Origin: Otatea glauca
Taxonomy: Eukaryota > Streptophyta > Magnoliopsida > Poales > Poaceae
DNA length: 64,000 nucleotides
Direction of reading: 5' to 3'
Assembly: GCA_036346275.1 (NCBI GenBank)
Contig: CM070715.1
Span: 71,597,667 to 71,661,666, forward strand
Shown here piece by piece: positions 46,131-57,163 of the stretch; the first letter of the stretch is position 1; each line of letters begins with the position of its first letter. The position numbers and the translations under genes were made by a program. The notes under the pieces were generated by a model. The model was not told the DNA's origin, ran no database searches, and worked only from the letters and a program-made list of their open reading frames with translations.

Positions 46131-46400
46131 GATGCCTGGCCGCTGCAAATCTATTCTAGTAAATCGGCAAAAAAAAAATTTTTGACTTGCTTTCCTTGCT
46201 CACTTTGACTTTCATCTTATATGAGCTACAAGAATCTAGCTAGCCTCAGCATTGCATCTTTTCTTTCTCCTTCTCTACTTTTATGGTTTTATGCTTTGAG
46301 CTATTATGAAGCTAGGTGTGTTATCTTATTTAGTCTAAAATCTTTTCAGTTCTTGGAGAGATGTGTTAAGAGGGAGTTTAGATCGACCTCCTCATCTATA

Positions 46401-47064
46401 GAATTTTTATTTTAAATAATACAATTTTTTATTCAAATTGTAAAAATATGCGTTCATCTCAAAAAATTACAAAAATATACTTTTGTCGCCCGTATATGGG
46501 GCGATCGCCCGTGTATGGGGCGATCGCCCCATATACGGGCGACCAGTGCGGTTTTCAACGCGCGATATTTCTTCTGTCTACGGTTAGTTTCTGAAGAAAA
46601 TCATAACTTTTTCATATGATGTCGGATAGAGATGAACTTTATATGAAAATTGTAGCTCTCGATGGGATCTACAACTTTTGTATATAAATTTTTTTCATTT
46701 GAATCCATTTAGATAGCCAAAAATAGGATAGAAGTTTCAGATCTAAAAACAGATCTGTTTTTAGATCTGAACATTCTATCCCATTTTTGACCATCTAAAT
46801 GGATTCAAATTGAAAAAGTTTGTATAAAAAAGTTGTAGATCCCGTCGATAGCTACAATTTTCATATAAAATTCATCTCCATCCGACATCATATGAAAAAG
46901 TTATGATTTTCTTTAGGAACTGACCGCAAACAGAGGAAATATCGCGCGTTTAGAGCGGCACCGGTCGCTCGTACGAGCGACAAAAGTATATTTTTGTAAT
47001 TTTTTGAGATGAACGTATATTTTTGCAATTTGAATAAAAAATTATATTATTTAAAATAAAAATT
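46401..47064. mobile_element. Foldback MULE (non-autonomous), 664 bp
   Basis: The ends GAATTTTTATTTTAAATAAT are inverted, flanked by CTCATCTATA (46391-46400) and CTCATCTATG (47065-47074), 9 of 10 bases identical. Almost the whole element is one inverted repeat with arms of over 300 bp meeting at the palindrome AGATCTAAAAACAGATCT... around 46753. The terminal words (CAAATTG, AAAAATATAC, TTGTCGCC) match those of the MULE at 15699-24243. A small internal hairpin, GTCGCCCGTATATGGGGCGA with its complement, lies at 46494-46553 in the left arm. Confidence 0.9.
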
Positions 47065-47074
47065 CCTCATCTAT

Positions 47075-47892
47075 GTTTCAACCTCCCTGTGGTGGAGCGT
47101 AGTTAGGGAGCTCTATAAACTCGTAGGCAGCCTTTCTACGTTAGGGGTCATCCAATCCGAGCAAACACAATCTCTTCTATGGGAAGGAAGAAACAATTCT
47201 AGGTGCACGAGATTATTCGAGTTTAGATTATGCAGCTGTATGGCATGTTGGAAAGAAAAGGAATTAGTTTTTAGTTACTACAAAGTCCATATCAATACAC
47301 ATACTGTTTCAGGAGGAAACTGGAGTCATCGAGCTTCAAATCAGAAAGAAAAATGTCTGCAGATGCCACACTCCATACACATGTTACAGTTACGAAGATA
47401 ATTAAGGGCATGCTGCGTTCACTAGTGAATATTCAGGAGATTTTTATAGCACGATCCTCTTGATTACCACACGATTTCTTCATGATTGTGTTTCGTTGCT
47501 TGTACCAAGCGGTACATATATAGGATTAAGATAAAAATATTCGATGTGCGTATTTGCTTAAATAGAATCATCTCATCATGGATGATATGACACAAATTTG
47601 GGAAATATTATTGCTAGATATTGAACTATCTCGTTCACCAAAAAATTAAAAAACCACATGGTGCAGGATCATTCCATCTCATTACATACAATCCCACCAA
47701 CCAAATAACCATAACTTATCTGAATTGTAGCTAAATTACCGTCAGCATATCAACAAAAATGGCTATGGAAGCTAAGGATGATTCAACATGAAAGACCATA
47801 TGGAGGTCTATCCAAGTTTGTGATGAGTTATTGACAGTGTTTGAGCATATGGTACTCAAGTTTGAGTTTGTTTTGTATTCTATTTCGAATTT
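47075..47892. other. Intergenic sequence, no gene seen
   Basis: About 820 bp without a recognisable coding region or element ends. Confidence 0.45.
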
Positions 47893-49850
47893 GGAGCAAT
47901 TTGATGTGCTGCTAGGTTAGGGTGGCACTACCAGCCTTGGAGGAGTGGTGGTGCCGGCTAGGTGGCACTACCAACATGGGATGGGTGGTAGTGCCGGCTT
48001 ATCGGAGCTACCGGTCGTGGATGCGGACTGTCCAGGGCAAGCGGTACTACCGACCATCTGGGAGCGGTAATACCGGGGGAGCGGCACTACTGGCCCAAAG
48101 GCACTATAGTTATTTTCTAGAGAGGGTCTCTCGGAGAACTTTAGAGGCAGCGACATTTTCGGCTACCTAGGAGTGATAGTACCGGTGGTGTGGTACTATC
48201 GATCCCAAATGGGCAGTAGTGTCGACTTTACTACGAATATGAGCCTAATATTTGCATTGTCTTGATTAATGCATATCTTTGTTAACAATGCTATGTGATG
48301 TGTTTCTTGTGTGTATGGTTGCAGGACTCCGGGGCTAGGTCATGGTGAGGCGAAGGCGAGACCAGGACTAGGCTAGGAGAGCTGAGGTCTAGAACGGTTA
48401 AAGGACGCCGGAAGATGAATGAGGACAGAAAGTGGTTACAAGTAGGGAAGATAAGGGACTGGAGCTTGGTGCACTGGTGATGGACATGGCGAGCAACAGT
48501 GTGGACTGGGACAAGTCTCAGGGAGGAGTTGAGGTTTAGAACGGTCAAGGAAGCCGATGCCGCCATGGCAAAGCGGAAAAGTACATGTGGAGGTCAAGAG
48601 ACTTGGGCCCGTTTGTAAGCGAGGACGGTTTGGGGGAGTCAGAATGCGTGAGAGGCTTGGTGGCAAGTCATTGGTGCCATGTGGAAAGCGTGAAGCATGG
48701 CGATGCTTCGAGGAGAAGGAAGACCATTCATTAAGACTTGGAGCAATTTGAGGTGCTGCTATGCCAGGGCGACACTACCGACCTGGGATGGGTGGTAGTG
48801 CCGCCCTGTTGAAGCTACCGGTCGTGGATGCGGTAATCTTTTTTCAGAGAGGAATCTCCCGGGTGTGTCCAAGGCAAACGGTACTATCGGCCATCTAGGA
48901 GCGGTAGTGCCGGGGGAGCAGCACTAGCGGTCCAAAGGCACGGTAGTTATTTTTTAGAGAGGGTCTCTCGGGGAACTTTAGAGACAGCGGCACTATCGGC
49001 TACCTAGGAGCGGTAGTGCCGACTTTACTGCGAATATGAGCCTTATGTTTGCATTATGTCTTGATTAATGCATATCTTTGTGAACAATGGTATGTGATGT
49101 GTTTCTTGTATGTGTGGTTACAGGACTCTGGGGCTATGTCATGTTGAGACGAAGCCGAGACCAAGACTAGGCTAGGAGAGCTAAGGTCCAGAATGATCAA
49201 GGGACGCCGGAAGATAACTAAGGCTAGGAAGTAATTGCAAGCCAGGAAGACAAGGAATTGAAGCATGGTGCACTGGTGATGGACATGGCGGGCAACGACA
49301 TGGACTAAGACAAGGCTTAGGGAGGAGTTGAGGTCCAGAACGGTCAAGAAAGCCGATGCCGCCATGGTGAAGCGGAAAAGGACATGTGGCGGTCAAGAGA
49401 CTCAGGCTATCTTGCAAGAGAGGATGGTTTGGGGGAGTCTAAACACATGAGAGGCTTGGCAGCAAGTTATTGGGGCCACGTGAAAAGCGTGAAGTATGGC
49501 GATGCTTCGAGGAGAAAGAAGACTGGTCATTGGAGCAAATTGATAATTTATCCAATACCGGCGGCCGAGGCGGTTTGAAAAACCGTGGCAGTGGCCTAAG
49601 TGGTTTAGGTCATGTCAAAGTGGTGTTGGACGCAAATTTGAGCTCGTGGAGCGGATTTGGCGTTAATATAATGGCCGCTTTGAGAAGCATGCTTATGTGA
49701 GTGAAAAAAAACCCGTTAAGAGTGTTGGATTTTGGGTTAGCCTATGTGAATGTAGATAGTATCCATTTATAGTATTCAGGTTTAGGGTCAGGGTTGCCTC
49801 CACTATATAAGAAGATGTAGTTAGAGGAGAGACTTGAGACCTTAGACTTA
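47893..49850 (+). repeat. Tandemly duplicated 0.85-kb repeat, probably part of an LTR
   Basis: The landmark GGAGCAATTTGA(T/G)GTGCTGCTA occurs at 47893 and 48740 (847 bp apart), and a diverged GGAGCAAATTGAT at 49532. Each unit starts with GGTAGTGCCGG / GGCACTACC-type words, then GAGAGGGTCTCTCGG, then CTTGATTAATGCATATCTTTG and a GTCAAGAGACT stretch. Similar GGTAGTACCGG words recur at 53165-53215. A plus-strand TATA box lies at 49804-49810. I infer retroelement LTR or untranslated sequence; the family is not recognised. Confidence 0.7.
49804..49810 (+). promoter_or_regulatory. TATA box of a probable LTR promoter
   Basis: CTCCACTATATAAGAAGATG reads as a strong plant TATA box about 40 bp before the PIF element insertion site. 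Downstream of the insertion the sequence continues to an AATAAA (52604-52609), which would fit LTR R-region signals split by the insertion. Confidence 0.5.
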
Positions 49851-52487
49851 GGTCCTGTTTGGTACAGCTCCAGATTCTCATTTTCAGCTCCTGCTGCAAA
49901 TTCTTTGAGAATCCGCTTCTCTAAGAATCTGGACTTGTCTCAGAAAAGCGTTTGGCTAGTAAGTTAGCTTCAAGAACCATAATGCTGAGGATTAGAAGCA
50001 AATAGATCTCGCTACACCTGGTTGTAACACTTTAACCATAATGCTGAGTTTTTTTTGCAATTTTTTGCAAGACTATATTAAAGTATATAAATGATACGAG
50101 TATCATTTGCCTTTCTTTTCCTCACTTTTGCATACTTATTCATTCAGTTGTATGATATGATTGGCACCTATTTATGCCGCGCATTACTTACTACAATATA
50201 GTGTCATACATGTTCAGGCATCCCATTTCTACTACATTAATTCATGACTCAAAATTAAACCAACCAATTTATATATGGTTCCAATTCCGTCTACTTACAT
50301 GTTGGACTGATTTACAAAATCTCTAGCTTTACAAATGTACTAGCCTAAAATACAATACTAACAATACATAAATCAAGACCTTATCGACACTACAAATAAT
50401 TTTGGCTCCAACATCCATGCCGTCCACTCTCAATAACTCTGTAGATGTTTTCACAAAAAAAAGGATTATGGCAGGCAAGTCTAGCACTGTCCTTGACATA
50501 GATGAAGTGTTATAAAATTGTGAGTACACCATGCTTGTCTTCTGGGACAAGTTCCTTCTTCCTGGACAAGTCTTCTCCCTCTTCTATTCTATACTATCAT
50601 GTCATAGATGAGTATGCTGTCCAATCCCTACAGTAATTTTTTTTGACAAAATTAAGAATTATGGCGGTAAAGTCCTAGAGAGTTAAATTTCGTATAGAAG
50701 CAAAAAAGAAACCACCAATTTGAATGACTTCTGCACAATTTTTAAGTTATTCAACCTACAAAACTGAAGAAACAGTATTGCTCAAAGAAATATAGCTAAT
50801 GCCATGGCACATGAAAAAATTTCACATGAACAAGTACTGTCACTGCATAAGACATAAAGCAGCACAGAGCATTTAGCGAATTGGACAAAGTGAAAACCAC
50901 ATTTGACATTGCTATAAACAAAGCAATTTTCAAAAGGCAGTCTACCAATCCATAATTACCAAATCAAAGCCTACCAACCATATCGAAGTATCCGAATCAT
51001 CTTAAGTACCAAATAAAATACATCTCACTGCCATCTCACTACAGTACATGTCAAGAAAAAAATAATGGTAAACAATGACTTGCACCTTTAATACAGGATA
51101 GCAAACACAAGAGCAGACCTCTAGTCAGGTCGAAAATCATGACCCCATTTAGAAACACAATGAACTTCATTAATGGCAAAAAGTGCAATCCCCGGCTTTT
51201 CTGCAAGTTTCTTCAACGGTTCCATCAGTCTGCATGTAGAGAAGTTCCCAAAATAAGCACAGTAACACATAAATCAAGTTTAGCATTCCAAAAGCAGTAG
51301 GATTACCTTAATAATGTTTCAGGGTAAACATAAATAATCTTATACATGCCAGCCATCGCTTTGACCTCAACACGACTATTAGGTTGCGTTGATCCAAGGA
51401 AGCAGGCTGATATTCCATGTTTTGCAAGTTTTAGACACTGATCGTGCGTCAAACACTGATATTTGTAGTCAAAAGAGCTGGGATCTAAAAGCAAAGGGAT
51501 TTTCCTGCCAACAAGGTCATTCTCCCATCATTCATTTGAGAAAAAGATAACTAAAAGCGCTACTTGCATAACGATGAAGTCCCCAAAATACTAAGAAGAT
51601 GAAGAATTCAGAGAAGATATTAAAAAAACAAACTAGATCCTGTTGCCACTAGGACAAGATAATCCTTGTGAACGAACCAAGCATCCAAAGCTTTCTTTTG
51701 GAAACCTTTAACGCAGGAAAATCCAAAATCCTTTTGCAAAACATCACTAATTTTGTCACTCTGGTCAAACTCGCCTCTTGAATTCTCAAACATAGACTTA
51801 GAATCAAGCTTTGATTTATAACAAATATCAGCACTGATAGGAAATCTGGGCTCAATGGCGGCACTTAGGGCAGGGGGTAGCCCCTAGCCTTGGGGCTGAG
51901 GGTGGCAGCGACGGCTCAAGCTAGGGGAGGTGAGGACTGCTCGAGTTGGGGACAATGGTACTGGCGCTAGCTAGGGGCAGTGGTGTCGGATCTTCATGGC
52001 CCAGCAGCGGCAGTGGTTAGGTTTTAGGACAGGGGAGGAGATAGGGTTAAGGGTGGCTAACCTTGACCAGAAGAGAGAAGTACGAGGAGGTCACTGACGT
52101 CGCTGTAGTCACAGGAGTTCACCCCCATCGCCGGAGTTCACCACGGTCACCGACCTTGCTCCCTCCCTTAAGTCGCTTGGTCGCCTGTGCTCGACTTCCC
52201 TTGCGCGAGGAGCGAAATGAACAAAGGGGGGAGGGATGGGTGCAATGAGGGAGGGGTATATCGATGGCAAAGTGCGGGTAATTATCTCCAACTTCTAAGG
52301 GCATTTTCATTTTAGGTGTGTAGCTCCTCACTAGAATCTACTCTTGGGTCGGTGCGAGGTACTAGTACAAAATCTGCTCCAGATCCTGATTGCCCCAAGA
52401 ATCTATTTTTTTGGAGCTAGGGTGTTTGGCGCAGCTCCTCCAGATCCCATTGAGAAGCTAGGAGCAAGAGCTGTACCAAACAGGGCC
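49851..52487. mobile_element. PIF/Harbinger-type element, 2637 bp, TSD TTA, carrying a host gene fragment
   Basis: The ends GGTCCTGTTTGGTACAGCTCC (first 20 bases compared) and the reverse complement of GAGCTGTACCAAACAGGGCC are near-identical inverted repeats, flanked by TTA at 49848-49850 and 52488-52490. No transposase is seen. Instead the interior holds RecQ-like helicase exons on the minus strand. This is the structure of a Pack-type gene-capturing element. Confidence 0.9.
51125..51875 (-). pseudogene. Captured RecQ-like DNA helicase fragment (RecQsim-like)
   Basis: The first segment (about 51862-51635) is one open frame ending DFGFSCVKGFQKKALDAW and LVLVATGS, the Q motif and the start of the Walker A box of RecQ helicases. 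The next exon (acceptor CAG near 51510) resumes at RKSLCF, where the expected Gly of GSGKS would be Arg. A TAG, a TGA and a frameshift follow, and then DQCLKLAKHGISACFLGS and MYKIIYVYPETLLR. A third exon (from about 51230) gives LMEPLKKLAEKPG and NEVHCVSKWGHDFRPD, that is motif II with Asn in place of Asp, then a stop. Introns are kept, so capture was at DNA level. RecQ helicases unwind DNA in repair; this fragment covers only part of the helicase core. Confidence 0.82.
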
Positions 52488-52490
52488 TTA

Positions 52491-53561
52491 GTCACTGGGA
52501 GTTTTAGATTTTCCACAAGATTTTGTGTTATTGTGTGGTGTGTGTGCTCCTTGGAAGCTTTGCCCTCAGGAGGAGAGGCTTTGTAATCCATCCTCATGAT
52601 ATGAAATAAAGATCAATTTCGTGCTTAAGATTTGGCTTTTGTTCTTGACCTTCCTCCTTGATTCTTGATCTTTCTTATTGATTTCCTTTTCTCTTGATCT
52701 TGTGTTGCCAAGGATGAATGATTGTTGGATGTATCATCCGGAGATCATCACCCAATCATTTAGGCAAGCTCTTTCATGATCATTAAGAGATTTATCAAGA
52801 AACTGGGTTTTGACTAGAGAAGGAAGGCTTCGAGGTAGATCTTGATTTTGCACATTTCGGGGCAATCTTTTTGGAGTTCTTGCTTGCTGTGATATGTGGA
52901 AGACTATCTAGGTCCATATTGATCATTAAATTCCTACGTGCAAGCCCAGAGCAAAGTCTTTGTTTTTAACCCAGTTTTGGTGCAACCTTCGATAAATTCG
53001 AAAAAGGTCAGAACTTTAACGTCAATCCTTGCGAATAAAGGTTGGAATAAGTTTTTGGCACCCATAGAAAGGTGCATACAAAGTTTCGCGAGCTTTTGAT
53101 CTGTGGATCAAAAGTTACACCGATTTTCGTTCTTAAGTCGTGCTGATTTACTTTACTGTTCACTGGCACTATCGCTACGGTACCGGTAGTACCGGGGTTG
53201 TTTTCATCCCGACACTACCGGCCTCTGTAGCACTGTAGTGTGTCCTAGAGCTGATTTTTCAGGAGATTTTCTTTTTCTGCTCTTCTGAGGTATTGGGAGG
53301 TTTTGATTGGATTATTTGAGGGAAAAATTGTACTGTCATGTGATCATTCACCCCATTTGATCGCTATTTCTGGTACTTCCAACAAGTCAGCTCTCAGCAA
53401 AAAATTGGGAAAACCGATGTTGGATGGTGTCAATCATGTGGCGTCGATGGGTCCCAGAAGGCAGAGGAAATCCGACAAAAAGATGGCCAAATCAAGACCT
53501 GCCAATCGTTATCCCACAAACTAATTCCACATCATCGACAATGACACTACAAGTTAGCAAC
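52491..53561. other. Noncoding flank, probable retroelement LTR remainder
   Basis: Contains an AATAAA at 52604, and AC-poor, T-rich sequence with GGTAGTACCGG words at 53165-53215 like those at 47.9-49.0 kb. No coding region recognised. Confidence 0.45.
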
Positions 53562-53791
53562 TGTTAAGGAACCTCGCTATCGAATAGTCCGGGGTTCCCG
53601 AACAGATCTGAATTGGAGAACAGAGAGAGAAAGAGAGACACAAGTTTAGGGAGAACTGCGACGGAAATCTTTATTGCTATTCTGATTTCCCTGTACATAG
53701 GGGGGACCCCCCTCCTCCTTATATAGTAGTCGCTTAGGGTTTCGGCTAAGGGACCATCGTGGGCTTTCATTGGGCCCGTGGTTTCCCAACA
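53562..53791 (-). repeat. 3' LTR of the short-LTR copia element (230 bp)
   Basis: On the minus strand it begins TGTTGGGAAACCACGGGCCC at 53791, preceded by the polypurine tract, and ends CCTTAACA at 53562. It includes a TATA box TATATAAGG on the minus strand (53717-53725). Bases outside are GCAAC (53557-53561). Confidence 0.85.
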
Positions 53792-54019
53792 CTCCCCCTT
53801 GGGCCCTTTGCCGCGAGATGCATATGCCTCATTAAAACTCCAGAAAAACCCCGTGGGAAAAATACTTGGAGAAAGAGTACATAGCATACGTTTACTGTGT
53901 TGCACGAATTGCCTCATTAAAACCTTATGCAAGAAAACTTCATGAAAAACTTGCTAAGGAAAAAGAGTACAATTCACCCAAACTTCAATTGCTAATCTTC
54001 GAGATTCATGTTGGGTACT

Positions 54020-55510
54020 CAACATTCATGTTCGAGATTTACATGGGACTTAACCACGCCCTTCAGATCACAAAAATGATCAGGCAGTTCATTTGCTAAA
54101 TTCTGCAAATCAATTATCTTCTGGACTTCTTGATTTGCTTCATTAGTGCGGGGGTCATGCGCGGGGATCCCAGTGGAATGCCATATGATTTCCCAGCATT
54201 TTTCATCCAAAGGTTGATTTCCTCCCCCTAATGACGGGAAACGATCTCCGTCAAAAATTCAATCAGCGAATCGGGCTGTATGCAAGTCTCCAGTCATGGG
54301 TTCGAAATACCTGATTATGGATGCACTCTCATAACCAATGTATATCCCAGACTTGCAGAGAGGGCCCATTGCAGTCCGCTGAGGGGGTGGTATAGGAACA
54401 TATACCATACACCCAAATTCCTGAGATGGGAGATTTTCGGGATGATCCCGTGCACAAGTTGCATAGGAGAATGGATGTTGTAGGCCGAAGGTCTGAAATT
54501 GATGAGAGCTGCTGCGTGCAGGACTGCGTGCCCCCAACAAGTGTTGGATAAGTTACAACTCTGCAAAAGCGGTCTGGCAATGAATTTAATCCTCTTTATT
54601 AGTGCTTCAGCTAGTCCATTCTGCGTATGGACGTGTGGTACGGAGTGCTCAACTGCTATCCTTGTTGCCGTGCAATAATCATCAAATGCCTTTGAAGTAA
54701 ATCCTCTGGCATTGTCCATTCTGATGGACTTCACACGATGATCAGGGAAAGCATTCTTAATTCTTATGATCTGCGAGATCAGCTTTGCAAAAGCATGGTT
54801 TCTTGTTGACAATAAGCATACATGCGACCTTTTCGAGAAAGCATCGACCATAAAGTACCGAAACGGCCCTGACAAGGGCTGAATCGGGCCGCAAATATCC
54901 CCCTGGATGCGTTTTAGGAATGCAGAAATTTCACTTTGCACTTTCATGACAGAGGGTCTAGTTATTAATTTCCCGGTGGCACATACAGGGCACACGAAAT
55001 CTTCATGATTCGGGAAATTTTTAACATTAATGCCATGACCTTGTGAGTTGTTCACTATATTCCTCATCATTCTAAGACCAGGATGGCCTAATCTACCATG
55101 CCATAAAGAAAATAACTCAGAGCTTCTAAAAACAGTCTTCAAGGAAGTATACACTTCGGGTGCATGAATATTCGTGTAGTACAACCCAGATTCATATGAG
55201 GGACATTTTTCTAATACCATTTTTCCACATACCGCGTGCTTCACAATGCACAAGTATTCTTTGCCATTTTCTTCATTGGTTTCTACATGAAAACCATTGG
55301 CGCAGATGTCTTCGAAGCTTAAGAGAGTGCGCGTTGATTCAGGGTACAAAAGGGCTTCTTTAATTACCAAAGTTGTACCCATATGCAATATAATAGTGGC
55401 TCTTCCTGAGCCTATTACATATGAATTGCTTTCTGCGATTGTAGTAATCTTTCCGGTGTTCTTCGTGATTGACTGAAAGTATTTAGACTCTCTTAAGATG
55501 ATATTTGTTG
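54020..55510 (-). pseudogene. Copia integrase region (GAG-pre-integrase plus integrase core)
   Basis: The frame running down to 54315 carries LRESKYFQ, SGRATIIL and LLSFEDI (protease/pre-integrase part), then the zinc-binding LWHGRLGHPGLRMMRNI ... CPVCATGK, and the integrase core with D,D,E in IQGDICGPI, IRMDNARGF and TQNGLAEALIKRI. After 54360 the homology continues in other frames (YEPMTGDLHTARFAD-like text at 54330-54260; EVQKIIDLQNLANELPD near 54110-54060). At the upstream end the homology begins abruptly at 55510 beside the inserted LTR. Probably dead owing to frameshifts and the missing RT. Confidence 0.88.
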
Positions 55511-55512
55511 TG

Positions 55513-57149
55513 TGAAGGACCGAGATGGCGAACAGAGGGGGGGGGGTGAATGGTCGCAAATAAAAATTCCCCCAAAATACTCCAACAAAAACCTCGACAA
55601 GATCGCTCAAAGGAAATTGTGAAAAACCCGAAAAACTAGACAACTATGTGTACCCCAAGCTTGCATGGATAAGTACTATAAAATATGTGGGGATTTTTGA
55701 GTCACAATCCTGGTTGTCTAGTGTCCAAAATAAAGAGGAATCAATTCAAACTCTTGCTTTTAGAAAGGACATCAATTCAAATCACAAAAGTCACTTTCAG
55801 AAAAGCAAAAGCAGAATTTCCAGAACTTGTCCTCAATTTGCACAGGAGGTTGGTGGGTTTATGCAGCTCAAATAATTCTGAGAATTGTTCTCCCTATGAG
55901 AATCAGAGGCGTGAAGAATTCCACCAAATTTCTCCTCAAAAAGCCTTACAGAAAAAACAGGAAAAATCTAAGAACACAGTATGCTCAAGAACTTCGAGCA
56001 GAAAGTTTGGGCTCGGTTTTCACCTAATGGCACCCAAATGGTGCAACAAGTGAACTCCAAAATTTTTCTGCAGGTGTATATTAGAGTCCCGCACCTCCTA
56101 CAATAAGAATCACTCAAAAAGGATTTTTATATATTTTTACAAAAATCAAAAACTGACTGCTGCGCGAAGAACAAGTTCTGAACAAAGTTGGAACTTGAAA
56201 GAAAAGATGTTCTCTACTCAATCCAAGAGTGGAAAAGAGATGTAAAACCATATGATCACACTCAAAACATCCAAGATCAGCAGCATTTAGAAGGAGGGGA
56301 GGCAAATCCAAATTACTTGAAAGTAAATTGCGGGAATGTAATTGCGGGAAAGTAAATGCTGAATTTAAATTATGTAAAGTAAAGACATAATGTAAATGCA
56401 AAATAAATTCAGAGGTGGATGGATAAAACTTTCATTTCTGGAAGGGGAGGTTACAAAGCCTCACATTCAAGTGGGCAAAGCTCAAATGAGCATCAAAAAC
56501 CTCAACACCTTCAAGGGAAGGAGGCTACCCCTCCACCCCTATTTATACTACTCTTGGGCCACCTACCACCCTTGGATGAGTTCCTCAACCCTAGAGCACT
56601 CATCTAAGGGCTAGGATTAACCCACATACACAGCCATGCAAGGGCTAACCCAAAACCCACACACATACCGGGTTTTCTTGCACGGTTTTCAAAGCATACT
56701 ACCTAGACTCGCTAACCTATCAACTAGACCTCAATCCGACGGCCCTCATTGATCCACGCGGCATCTAGCTAGCATCAACTCCTTTTCTTGTCTTCTTGAC
56801 TTGCCCGGACTCCGTCTCCGATCATCTTCCGCGATCTCCCAACCGTCTCGGACCTCCGACGCCTCGCCTAGTCCGGTTATCCTTCGCCTCACCATGACCT
56901 AGCACCGCCGCCTCTACAACCATCAAAGACAAGGAAACTCCTCACATAGCAATGCCCACAAAGATGTGCAATAAACCATCCAACTCATCACTACCGCGTC
57001 CATACGACCAGATCGCCACTCTGGCAGAGACAACTCAAATTGCTTCATTTTAAAAATCAATCCAAATCAAACTCAAACTTGAGCACACCTTGCTCAAATA
57101 AAGTCAAATACTCATCACAAACATGGATGGACCTCCACATGGTCCTTCA
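55513..57149 (-). repeat. 3' LTR of the SIRE-like copia element (1637 bp)
   Basis: The ends are TGAAGGACC (plus strand, 55513) and GGTCCTTCA (57141-57149), a 9-bp perfect terminal inverted repeat with TG...CA borders. A run of G (about 55537-55546) lies close to the left edge. It contains a TATA box on the minus strand. Confidence 0.85.
56540..56547 (-). promoter_or_regulatory. TATA box in the copia LTR
   Basis: The minus strand reads GTAGTATAAATAGGGGTGG, a strong plant TATA box about 600 bp into the LTR from its 5' edge. Confidence 0.65.
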
Positions 57150-57163
57150 ATCTCCCCTTGATG
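57150..57163 (-). promoter_or_regulatory. Polypurine tract of the copia element
   Basis: Minus strand CATCAAGGGGAGAT directly precedes the LTR start TGAAGGACC; it is the expected primer for plus-strand cDNA. A second purine tract, AAAAGGGGGAG, lies at about 57484-57494 and is a conserved internal feature of this group. Confidence 0.7.

Larger units (their letters stand above)
53562..55512 (-). mobile_element. Ty1/copia element with short LTR, lacking reverse transcriptase, cut by another copia
   Basis: On the minus strand the order is integrase region (55510-54020), a short 3' region, a polypurine tract (AAGGGGGAG, complement of 53792-53800) and a 230-bp 3' LTR (53791-53562). The reverse transcriptase and RNase H, normally between integrase and LTR, are absent, so roughly 2 kb has been deleted near 53950-54020. 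The 5' part is displaced by the copia element starting at 55513. Confidence 0.85.
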
